Assembly: GCA_039111635.1 (NCBI GenBank)
Contig: JBCAQO010000018.1
Coordinates: 1 to 22,239, forward strand
Direction of reading: 5' to 3'
DNA from: Heterobasidion occidentale
Lineage: Eukaryota; Basidiomycota; Agaricomycetes; Russulales; Bondarzewiaceae
DNA: 22,239 nt
The number at the start of each line of letters is the position of its first letter. Position 1 is the first letter of the stretch. Below the pieces are notes generated by a model. That model searched no databases, was not told the origin of the DNA, and saw only the letters and a program-made list of their open reading frames with translations. Position numbers and translations under genes: made by a program. Shown one piece after another: positions 1 to 7,864 of this stretch.

Positions 1-513
1 ACCTACAAGTCCGGAGTTCACAACTAAGGTTGAATGCCGAACGTCTGAGGCCCTGAACCAGAAATTACAAGGTTCGTTCTGACATGGACGGGCTGAAGAA
101 GACGTTCCGGAGGACGGTGATGGACTTCCGGCACTTTCCTCCAAGGATCTTGAAGAATGGAGTCTATCTCGTTAATGCCTTGATACGGGCATTACAGGCA
201 CTGGAATTATACAACGACTCTGAAGAAGGTGTTGATATACATCGCGCCGAAACCACGGAACTTCTATATGCCAATATACCGGCTCAAGGCAAGCCTGCCA
301 AAGCACAGACAGGGAAACAAACGAAGCACACCAACTCGCAAAGACTTGCGGAAGAAGCCGCCAAAGGGACACCCGAACTATCCTTCGAGGAGATAGTGCC
401 GAGGGAATACTGGAATTATAGGAAGGCTTTCGAAGGCCGACCAAAAGGACAGCTACCGCTCTCTCGACCTTGGGATCACAAATAGAAATCAAGGAAGAAT
501 GGATCACTCGCTC

Positions 514-1260
514 AAACCCAAGCTATACAGTCTCAGCCCTGGTGAGCAAGTGGAACTCAAGAAATTCATAGACAAAAAACCTCCAGAAGGATTCATCAGA
601 GAAATCCAAGTTGCACATGGCATCCCCATTCTTCTCATCAAGAAAAGAATGGGAAACTACGACCAGTAATAGATTATCGCAAACTCAATGAAATAACAAC
701 CAAGAACAAATACCCTTTGCCGATTATTCAAGATTACTGGACCTTCTAGCCAAAGCCATATACTTTTCACTAATGGATGTCGATACAGGATATAACAACA
801 TACGCATGAAAGAAGGAAGCGAGAAACTGGCCATGTTCATCACTAATCTAGGAATGTACGAACTACTGGTCATGTTCTTTGGATTAACCAACTGGCCGGC
901 AACATTCCAAACTATGATGAACGCACTCTTCAAAGACCTCATTTATGCCGGATTGGTAGCAATCTATATGGACAACATCCTAGTATTCTCCAAAACTATG
1001 GATGACCATATCAAGACGGTCCGAAAGGTTTTACGGATCTTACAAGACAACGATCTATACCTACAACCCTCGAAATGCCACTTCCATAAAAAGAAAATTG
1101 ACTACCTTGGATATGTTATATCACATGGACATCTGGAAATGGACCCAATCAAAGTGGCCGGTATTATGGACTGGCCAACCCCTGGAAAAGTCAAGGAAAT
1201 GCAATCATTTTTAGGTTTTTGCAACTTCTATCGCAGGTTTATCAAGGATTACTCAAAATA
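514..1260 (+). other. Reverse transcriptase domain, catalytic Asp replaced
   Basis: The domain copies element RNA into cDNA when intact. Visible landmarks are LSPGEQ before the fingers, [11 protein letters not shown] near 666-700, [14 protein letters not shown] near 764-805 (first catalytic Asp), [12 protein letters not shown] near 877-912, the active-site box YMDN at 965-976, and [12 protein letters not shown] at the thumb. Functional relatives have YxDD in the box; here the second Asp is AAC (Asn) at 974-976, which should abolish metal binding. This residue change is independent of the frameshifts near 650, 733 and 1250. The fold assignment is secure; inactivity is inferred from the missing residue and the broken frame. 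Confidence 0.92.
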
Positions 1261-1262
1261 GC

Positions 1263-1760
1263 ACGACCGCCATTTGAGTTGACACAGAAGGAACGCACCT
1301 GGGATTGGACACCAGCATGCAAAGAAGTGTTTCAAACGCTAAAACAAATATTTACAGAATCTCCGGTGCTCGTCATGCCGGATACAAGGAACCCCCTTCC
1401 GTATCGAATGCAATGCCTCCGACTTTGCCACTGGAGCAGTTTTATCACAAGTCGCCGAAGATGGAAAATGGCACCCATGTGCTTATATTTCCAAGTCGCT
1501 CTCACCTACAGAACGCAACTACCCAATCTACAATAAAGAGTTGCTGGCTGTTGTTCGAGCCTTTGAAGCTTGGCGACACTATTTGGAGGCGCCGACCACC
1601 CGGTAGATGTCGGACGGACCACAAGAACCTTGAATGGTTCCGGTCAAGCCAGAATTAAACCGTCGGCAAGCACAATGGTCACTTTACCTCTCGCGTTTCG
1701 ACTACAAATTGACGCACAAGGCAGGAGTCACTAATAAATCCGACGGTCTGTCACGGCCTC
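1263..1760 (+). other. RNase H domain, broken
   Basis: RNase H removes the RNA strand during cDNA synthesis. The connection segment ([15 protein letters not shown]) lies near 1300-1350 in one frame. The catalytic core starts in another frame at 1397 with an [19 protein letters not shown] stretch, where the usual first catalytic Asp of DAS is AAT (Asn) at 1412-1414. NKELLAV, carrying the catalytic Glu, and WRHYLE follow near 1530-1590. The TDHKNLEWF block near 1615-1642 is in a third frame. The end of the domain (KAGVTNKSDGLSR) is near 1720-1755 in the frame that continues into the integrase. Three frames within 400 bp make this a clear remnant. Confidence 0.9.
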
Positions 1761-2149
1761 CAAACTATAAAAAGGGGTGGAATTTGACAATTCAGGCGAA
1801 AACACTCTTGGAACCCAAACTTTTCAATAACACAGAAAAGATCCGAAGACCCTTTGTAGAAATCAATGCAATCAATATAGATGACAGTTGGGACCCTCAC
1901 CGAATGCTGCACATCAGGGCAACTGGACAAGGAGGCGTTACCATAATAGACGACGACCTCCAGAAACGAATCATTGAAGAAAACAGGAAAGACGAATGGC
2001 TACTAGAAACCCTAGCCAAGATCAAAACCTTAGGACCTCAAAACATGAAGAAAGGTTTACAAGAATGGAACGAAGAGGAAGGATTGGTCCTTCACAGAGG
2101 AAAGATATATGTTTCCCGAAACGAACAACTTCGTCAAGATATCATCAAG

Positions 2150-3160
2150 TTAAACCATGATAATCTAGCAGTAGGTCATCCAGGACAAAGAGGAACTCTA
2201 GCCTTGGTAGGACAAGAATTCACTTGGCCAGGAATATCAAACACAGTTCACCAATATGTAGAAGGATGCGCCATTTGTCAATCCACCAAGAATGACACAT
2301 ATCCTACCATGGTACCCCTACAACCAACAGAGATCCCAGATCGACCTTTTGGAACAATAACCATGGACTTTATTACAGATCTACCGAATCAAATAGGATA
2401 CGACTCGCTACATGTAGTAACCAACTGATTTACCAAAACGGCAGTAATAATCCTATGCCAGAAATCCATCGACTCTGACGGAACCGCCAAGATCCTGCTA
2501 GAAAACACCTAGAGACGCTACGGACTGCCAGATAAAATCATATCGGACAGAGGAACCCAATTTGCTTCAAAAGTAGTGCAAGCCTTGCTTAAAGAATTAG
2601 GAATCAAATCTGCTCTAAGCACAGCTTATCATCCACAGACAGACGGTGCTACTGAACGAATGAATCAGGAACTGGAACAATACTTCAGAGCCTTCTGCAG
2701 CTCTTCACAAGACAATTGGGCCGGATTAATCCCCTATGCGAAATATGCCCACAACACCCATCAGCACTCGGCCACGCAGAAGTCACCATTTGAACTTCTC
2801 CATGGATATCAACCACGGGCTTACCCAGCCATCATCGGAAACACAAATGTCCCCACCGCTGATGCTCGCCTCGAAGCTCTGCAGCATGCTAGGAGGGAAG
2901 CACAAGCCAGCCTCGAAATTGCAGCCGAAGCCATGAAGATACAGCATGACCGTTTTGGAACGGACCTGCCGCCTTTCAAGAAAGGAGATCAAGTATGGCT
3001 CGATGGGAAGAACATCCACATCGATCACCCATCAGAGAAACTGAGACCCAAACGCTTTGGGCCATTTGAAATCACTAACACCATAGGAAATGTCAACTTC
3101 AGGTTGAAACTGCCCAACAGCTGGAAGCGCATTCATGATGTCTTCCATGCTAGTCAACTC
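2150..3160 (+). other. Integrase domain, catalytic triad kept, two stops
   Basis: Integrase inserts the cDNA into host DNA. The N-terminal HHCC zinc site is complete: His at 2156, His eight codons further in the GH dipeptide, Cys at 2267 and Cys at 2276. The DDE core is also complete: Asp 2366 in TMDFITDLP, Asp 2546 in SDRGTQF and Glu 2654 in GATERMNQ. Thirty-five residues separate the second Asp from the Glu, the canonical D35E spacing. The C-terminal region has the GPY/F-type block RFGPFEI near 3055 and the VFHASQL motif near 3141. Stops at 2426 (TGA) and 2510 (TAG) interrupt the core between the first two Asp residues. Confidence 0.94.
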
Positions 3161-3235
3161 ACGCCCTACAAGGAGAACAAGGTCTACGGCCCTAACTACC
3201 CTAAACCGGCCCTGGACCTGATCAAGGGACAAGAA

Positions 3236-3400
3236 GAATTCGAAGTCAAAGCCATCATTGGAGCTCGACGCTTCGGGCGATGGAAGATACTGCAGTACCT
3301 GATCAAATGAAAGGGCTACCCAGAATTGGACAACTCTTGGGAAGCCGCGACAAACGTCACTAACGCACAAGAAGCCATAAACGACTTCTACCACCGGCAT
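3236..3400 (+). other. Chromodomain at the pol C-terminus
   Basis: The reading starts with EFEVKAIIGARRF and continues through LQYLIK, KGYP, NSWEAATNV and AINDFYHRH. This is the chromodomain order (Glu-Val-Glu-like strand, Tyr-Leu-Ile-Lys-Trp core, Trp-Glu turn, C-terminal helix). In active chromoviruses this module is thought to bind modified histone tails and guide integration. The core Trp codon of the YLIKW motif is a TGA at 3308-3310, so the aromatic cage and the rest of the protein are lost together. The C-terminal part resumes in the same frame directly afterwards. Confidence 0.9.
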
Positions 3401-3796
3401 CCTCAGACAGTCAAAGGAATGGAAGCCTCCATTCTGGCCCTGGTGATCAAATTAGAACTCAACAGAGTAGCCGAAGAAGATCAAATTAAAAAGAAGCTTG
3501 AGAAGCATCCAATCGGAAAGAAGCTTCTCACTACAGGATTGGCTATACCCCAGATCATGGAAGAGATCAACAAGCGAATGACGCAGCTAAAGAAGCCGCC
3601 CCTGGTTCCTCAATCAAAAGTGCCACCACCGGCGATCAACAATCGAGAAGCACAACCAAAGAAGCCCAATATAGACTCGTCTCGATCAAAGCCACAGCAG
3701 AAACGATTGGACAACTCTAATTGGCGGACTCAAGCATACCAGGAGCTACAAAAGCAGACCAACCGAGGATTGGCATGGCCAGGCAAACAACTATGA
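3401..3796 (+). other. Lys/Pro-rich tail after the chromodomain
   Basis: About 130 codons stay open in the pol frame beyond the chromodomain and stop with TGA at 3794-3796. The first half is charged and probably helical (KLELNRVAEEDQIKKKLEKH). The second half is rich in Lys, Pro, Gln and Asn. Many chromoviruses end soon after the chromodomain, so this is a longer than usual C-terminal extension. I recognise no domain. It could be a basic nucleic-acid-binding tail; this is inference from composition only. Confidence 0.6.
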
Positions 3797-3934
3797 CCCC
3801 TTTCGACCCCACTTTATCCACAGTGGCCATTTACACCATTGTCACAACTCTGGCTCTCACCACTGTCTCCATTGCCATCGCCCTAGTCCTCAGATCCCTC
3901 CATGCCACTGCCACCATTGGCATCTCCTCCGCTG

Positions 3935-3942
3935 TATAAAAG
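3935..3942 (+). promoter_or_regulatory. Internal TATA box upstream of ORF3
   Basis: TATAAAAG lies 139 bp after the pol stop and 116 bp before the ATG at 4058. The surrounding sequence is C/T-rich, as in many fungal core promoters. With start sites usually 30-60 bp or more downstream, transcription would begin near 3970-4000. That would leave the ATG at 3992 at or before the cap and favour the ATG at 4058. It suggests ORF3 is expressed from its own mRNA rather than only from the LTR. No transcript evidence is available. Confidence 0.5.
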
Positions 3943-4057
3943 ACACCCTGCATCAGGCAGAGACGTTCCTCAGCATCCCAGCTACAATTGAATGTCCCTC
4001 GCTCCTGCACACCTCCTCTTAGCTCACTTCCCACGCTATATTCTTAGCAATATCAGA

Positions 4058-5690
4058 ATGACTTCCACCACGACCTCCCCTCATGCTTCCAACACCCCTT
4101 CCCCCAACCCCTTCATCCTCCGCACTATCACCCCTCCCACTACCACCCCCATGCTTGTAGATGACTCAGATTTGGATTTCGATAGCGAAGATGACATCCC
4201 CTCAGAAGGCGTCCACGTCGCCAACCCACTCACAGAATTCGTCATCCCCCGCTTCCCAGCTCAAATGCCGAACCCCCACCTTGTCGTCCCCCAGCTGGCT
4301 TTTGTAGTGCACAACGAGAACCCCCGCTTCCGCATCTGCGCACTACCCAGCCCACTCCACGACCTCCGCCTCTATCAAGATCTGTCTACCAACAACAGCA
4401 TTTATCACCTCATGCTCGCCGAGGACGAGGCCCCCATTATCTTGAACCAACCGGGTCTAAAAGACCCCCGCACCTTCCTTTTTTATTTACAGCAAGCGGT
4501 CCTGGCGCAATGTTATCAAGTATTCTCGGGACCTCTTACCCAGAACCAGGCCATCCTCCTCGCCAACATCACCGTCACCTCCTACCGCATGAAAGGGCTG
4601 ATCTATCTCCCCGCTATCCACAACGACATGATCAATTCCCGACTACGCGGGATCTTTAGTAGCAGCTCTGTCCTCCTCCAACAACACACCATCCCGGCTT
4701 GGCTTGAAACGCTCACCCGCATCTGCTACAAGGAAAACACGATCCGTTGGTTCCGTTTCATAGGACTCAATGGAGCACGTTTGGAGATCAAGGAGTACGT
4801 CCCTAAAGGATTGCTACCGACTCGCTCTTTCCCCCTCAATAGTCACGGAGTTCACCTCATCGCAAACTACTGGCCCGGCGGATGTAACCCGGAAGATAAC
4901 GTTAGGCCCTGGGTTATGACCAAACCAGACATACAGGAACAAGGTTTTCACCCAATCGACGTCGAAGAACCCATGGTCATCAATCCCCCCACCGTCACGG
5001 AACCCGCTCCCACTCCCAACCTCCCGGCTGCCCAGCCTTTTACTTTTCGACCCACCGACGAAGAGACCGCTCAGTTCATGCGGCCCACCAGTCCCCTTAC
5101 GACCCCGAACAGGCCGTCCGGGATCGCCAGGTACTTCAGCCACTACCGGTACCACCCCGTCACCCCCTGCTGTGTCCCCATCCCCTCCCCTACTCGGCGA
5201 CGACCTCACCCATCCTATCGTTGTCGACAAAACCTCCACCCAGTCGCCGGACGTTCCTGTCGCAACTGACGAGGGATGGCCTGCGGACGCAATGGACTCC
5301 AAAAATGTCTGGCCCAACCCGCCAACTCTCCCACCTTCTCCACCTGCCGACCCCACTACTCGTACCTGCTGGGAATGTGGACGCGCCGGCCATCTCGTCG
5401 TGGGATGTCCAATTACGGGCATTAGACAGAGAACGGACGTTATGGCGTGCGGCTTTCTTCAGGATTATGACAGGCATCGCATGCAGTCCCGTCAACTTTG
5501 TCTGCAGATGGATCGGACGGCTGAAGAATACAGTTACCACAAGCAGGCATTGGACCACCTGATCGACACTGCCAACTGGACCGGGTACCCCACTCGCAAC
5601 ATCCCCACCTTCGACGAGGCCCACACAAGGAAACCCCCCTATCATCGGTGCACCCGCCAAACACCGAAGACTTGTATAGAGAGGGGGTAG
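4058..5690 (+). pseudogene. Chromovirus extra ORF (ORF3) with C-terminal CCHC zinc knuckle, one frameshift
   Basis: This is a roughly 540-codon gene between pol and the 3' LTR, not part of the standard Gypsy gene set. The open frame can start at ATG 3992 or, more plausibly given the TATA box at 3935, at ATG 4058. It begins with a Ser/Thr/Pro-rich stretch, then an acidic run (DDSDLDFDSEDD) and a globular region of about 270 residues. A second Pro-rich linker follows, and the CCHC knuckle (CWECGRAGHLVVGC) lies at 5367-5408. The C-terminal part is in another frame: the first frame ends at 5269, the second is open from about 5125 to 5690, so a one-base indel lies near 5115-5170. Codons are strongly C-ending, unlike the A-rich pol next to it. 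The TAG stop at 5688 abuts the LTR, and the last codons overlap the polypurine tract. The knuckle suggests a nucleic-acid-binding or Gag-like role; I do not recognise the rest. Confidence 0.75.
5678..5687 (+). other. Polypurine tract (plus-strand primer) of element I
   Basis: AGAGAGGGGG sits three bases before the TG of the LTR, the position where plus-strand cDNA synthesis is primed in LTR retrotransposons. It also encodes the last residues of ORF3, and the three intervening bases are the ORF3 stop codon. Confidence 0.8.
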
Positions 5691-6534
5691 TGTTAGGACC
5701 ACGTCCTAACACGTGCTTTGCATGTGAATGGATAGGCTGGTCAAGTGCTTCGGATGTGCTACAGACTCGGACCATTCCCCATGACTCATTACTATTGACA
5801 TGCTAACTGCATGAACACTTACTCACTGTTCCTAGTTCTTGATGTGGATAGACATTGGTTCCTGACCCTGACCCTGGTTCCTGATTGATCATGATGTGGC
5901 TAGACATTTGATATGGATGTGGACAGACATTAGTGATCCAGTACTATACTTAGATCAATGATGCATCTTTGCTTATGGATCTCAATCATTTACTTCGGTA
6001 CCTGAGAAGCGCATAGACCAGATTGCGATCCTGCCCTAGATACTTCTTTGTATATTTAGCCGAGATGAGCTTCTAAGAAGCTCAGCTTGTTCACCTGTAA
6101 TATATTCGATCTCTGCACTACACCCGGTGTCTGGCTACCTTCCTAGCCCACACTTCATAATCTCTGTCAGATCTGAAAACTCCTTTACACGGTCTGACGA
6201 AACACTAGCCTCGTCTCCCTTCTCTTCTTACGCCCTCTTCACACACTACTACACTGGACTCGCTGCCTTCCACGTTCTCAGTTGGACACCTCCTTGTGTC
6301 ATCTGTTGGACAGGAAAAGATCAGCCCATTCCTCCTCATCATCGAGAAGACCTTGAAGATCATCTCCTTAACCTTTTTGAGGACAAGGCAGAGAATGACT
6401 CCGTTCCTTCAAAGAGCCCAAAGACGATTGGTCGTCTTCATTCATTGGAGCCTCCAACTCTACGACGCTGTGGACGTATTAGCCTAGGGATCCCCTTCGT
6501 GCATTGGTGCACGTGATAGGTCTCCGACCTAACA
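5691..6534 (+). repeat. 3' LTR of element I (family A, copy A1), 844 bp
   Basis: The repeat runs from TGTTAGG to CCTAACA, the inverted TG...CA ends of an LTR, directly after the polypurine tract. Five further copies of the same sequence occur in this window (from 8153, 12951, 14950, 19581 and 20454), which fixes the borders independently. The promoter region contains TATATTTA at 6051-6058 and, just downstream, the 19-bp palindrome TGAGCTTCTAAGAAGCTCA at 6066-6084. The 5' end is a perfect hairpin (9-bp arms TGTTAGGAC and GTCCTAACA, three-base loop, 5691-5711) followed by CACGTG at 5710. The 3' end mirrors it: CACGTG at 6510 and 6-bp arms TAGGTC and GACCTA at 6517-6531. Confidence 0.93.
6051..6084 (+). 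promoter_or_regulatory. LTR-A core promoter: TATA box plus 19-bp palindrome
   Basis: TATATTTA (6051-6058) is followed eight bases later by a perfect inverted repeat with 9-bp arms and one central base. The same pair recurs on the minus strand in A2 (palindrome 8604-8622) and A5 (20029-20047), and on the plus strand in A6 (TATATATAG from 20810, palindrome 20825-20843). It is lost in the older A3 and A4. Depending on the start site, it is either a protein-binding palindrome at the initiator or a cap-proximal hairpin in element RNA. Confidence 0.65.
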
Positions 6535-6539
6535 CTACC

Positions 6540-6724
6540 CTGTTCTCCCCAAGGGTGAGGAATATTGTCTTCTTTTTAAAGGCTCTTTTGGCCTTGACCA
6601 GTCCTCTTTGTATTAGGCAGGAGGGCAGGCATCTTGTGAGGTGCAGCTTATAGGCATGCCAGTTGACTTTTGGGTTGTGCTTTAACAACAGTGGTTCTCC
6701 TCCCACATGATTGATGGGGATGGG
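6540..6724 (-). pseudogene. Remnant downstream of the element II protease
   Basis: After the stop at 6727-6725 the minus strand still reads as protein: PIPINHVGG, then KHNPKVNWHAYKLHL, with only this stop between it and the protease. In Gypsy polyproteins the protease is followed by a spacer leading to RT, which fits. The sequence becomes Lys-rich and uninformative before it meets the LTR at 6534. No RT motif is reached. Confidence 0.5.
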
Positions 6725-7530
6725 CTAAGTGAGGATAGTTACGACTTGATGTTCCTCTATAAACCGGCAATTGATAAAATTGCCAGTTGCTCCATTGTCG
6801 ATTAATGCAGAGGTCCTTGCTGTTTTGTTGGCTCCAATGAGGTCTATTTCGATCCGAAGTAATGGTGTGCCCATTTTCATGATTTGGAAGATTGAAGAGA
6901 TCAAGATGGCTGGTTTGGGATCTTCTTTGACTTTGACTTTTTCACACAAATGGGTGATCGGCGAGAACCGGTTGCTTGTCGGAATAGGTGTTGGCTGGCG
7001 TCCATTTGGGATCTGTTCCAAGAGATGCTGAATCTCCGAAGCTTCTGCAAGCTTCCTTTCCTGATATTGGTTCCATTCTGGGGTTCTCTGTATCATTTCT
7101 AGTAGGGTCTTCTTTGGCTTCTTGTTCCTTCGGATTAGGCAGTCCCTTGCCCAGTGTCCTGGTTCACTACAATTAAAACAAGTGTAATTGTCAGTACCTT
7201 CGTGTCTTTTTTTCCTTCCTAGGTATGGTGATAGGATTGGTCTGTAGGCTTCTTGGAAGGCCTCTTTGTTCATTGACTCTGTGTACCTTCCTATTTGAGT
7301 TACTAGATCTTCAAAGCAATCTGGTACTCCTTCCTGAAGGACTCACACAGTGAGTTCTTTCTTGAGTTCTCTTAGGTAGTGGGTTTTCTTGAGCTGATCG
7401 TCTGCTCTGGCTAGGAGGGCAATCACCTCAAACATTTGCGTGTACTAGACCCAGTTTCTGTTTCCTTGGGTGATATTCAGTAGTTAGTCTAGTACGCTGG
7501 GCAGCTGAAGGATCTTGTCCAGGGGTTCCA
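6725..7530 (-). pseudogene. gag: Gag C-terminus, zinc knuckle and protease of element II
   Basis: One minus-strand frame can be followed from about 7530 to 6727 with stops near 7500, at 7456 region and at 7345. The final segment, open from ATG 7273, encodes 182 residues. It begins after a capsid-like segment (KKTHYLRELKKEL, then VLQEGVPDCFEDL) typical of Gypsy Gag. The CCHC knuckle CFNCSEPGHWARDC occupies residues 32-45 (about 7180-7139). The protease active-site region ALIDNGATGNFI lies at residues 156-167. Retropepsins have Asp-Ser/Thr-Gly; here the second residue is Asn, which may weaken or abolish activity. The TGA at 7345-7343 again replaces a likely Trp (before VLQEG). Gag packages element RNA and the protease matures Gag and Pol. 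Confidence 0.88.
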
Positions 7531-7864
7531 GTTCCGGGTCTTGGCCGTACTCATCTTTGCTGGCTGGGCAAAGGTTGGAGTAGTGGGGTGTGATCCAGAT
7601 AGAGACGGGGAATACAAATATCTGTCTCTTTCAAGTAAATGTTGGTATGGGGGTTGGTGAAGTAGTGGTCTGAACAAACTGTTGGTGATCTGGTTAAGCG
7701 CACTACTAATGACCTTGGGTGGTTCTCCTACGAGGGTGATAGTGAGGGTGTATGTTTGATGTAAATTGCCTTCATGTAGATGGAAGGTAATGACACCGAT
7801 GATTTTGGTATTTGGGGGAGGTAGGCCATTCAGAGTGAGGCAAGGGCAGGTGAGCTCGTTCAAG
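7531..7864 (-). pseudogene. Middle part of element II gag, degenerate
   Basis: On the minus strand from 7864, a frame continues the gag N-terminus that stops at 9538 on the other side of the LTR-B insertion. Joining the flanks keeps the reading frame (QCLL followed by NELTCPC), and the segment LPPPNTKIIGVITFHLHEG sits where Gypsy Gags have the capsid helix ending in Met/His-Glu-Gly. Downstream the frame is lost near 7540, where DPELEPLDKIL appears in another frame. The similarity is weak, and the assignment rests mainly on position and frame continuity. Confidence 0.5.

Larger units (their letters stand above)
84..3796 (+). pseudogene. pol: Broken chromovirus pol (linker-RT-RNase H-integrase-chromodomain)
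   Basis: Fragments of one polyprotein run through all three frames. From 84 to 485 lies the pol linker ending in the family signature SRPWDH. The frame then changes near 485, 512, 650, 733, 1250, 1395, 1590 and 1650. From 1634 to 3796 the frame is constant but is cut by TGA at 2426, TAG at 2510 and TGA at 3308. All three stops fall where relatives carry Trp (before FTK, between NT and RRYG, and before KGYP). No protease is visible in positions 1-83. The 5' half is therefore eroded by indels, while the 3' half carries only nonsense changes. It is certainly a dead gene; the exact frameshift points are estimates from domain continuity. Confidence 0.93.
1..6534 (+). mobile_element. Ty3/Gypsy chromovirus (element I), 5' part outside window
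   Basis: This is an LTR retrotransposon of the chromovirus branch. The order RT, RNase H, integrase, chromodomain, extra ORF, polypurine tract, LTR is read directly on the plus strand. Integrase downstream of RT/RNase H places it in Ty3/Gypsy, and the chromodomain at the C-terminus places it among chromoviruses, whose chromodomains are known to steer integration to heterochromatin. Gag, protease and the 5' LTR would lie left of position 1. The right border is the CA end of the LTR at 6534, immediately followed by an oppositely oriented Gypsy element, so element I probably inserted into that older copy. A target-site duplication cannot be tested because the left end is missing. Multiple frameshifts and stops make the copy non-autonomous. 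Confidence 0.92.

Noticed and set aside
3721..3939. Plus-strand frame with a hydrophobic stretch that could be a membrane segment (possible Env-like peptide)
   Set aside because: Overlaps the pol tail in another frame, ends at the TATA box, and its hydrophobicity comes from CTC/ACC/GCC-rich promoter DNA. No signal peptide or cleavage pattern.
4814..5702. Minus-strand frames of 170-202 codons opposite ORF3
   Set aside because: They mirror the Pro/Thr-rich, C-ending codons of ORF3; Gly/Val-rich composition is the expected antisense shadow.
6535..6560. Purine-rich GGGGAGAACAGGGTAG on the minus strand directly before a TGTTAGG end, resembling a second polypurine tract
   Set aside because: The LTR at 5691-6534 is oriented plus by its TATA box and by comparison with the other copies; the resemblance arises because both LTR ends begin TGTTAGG.
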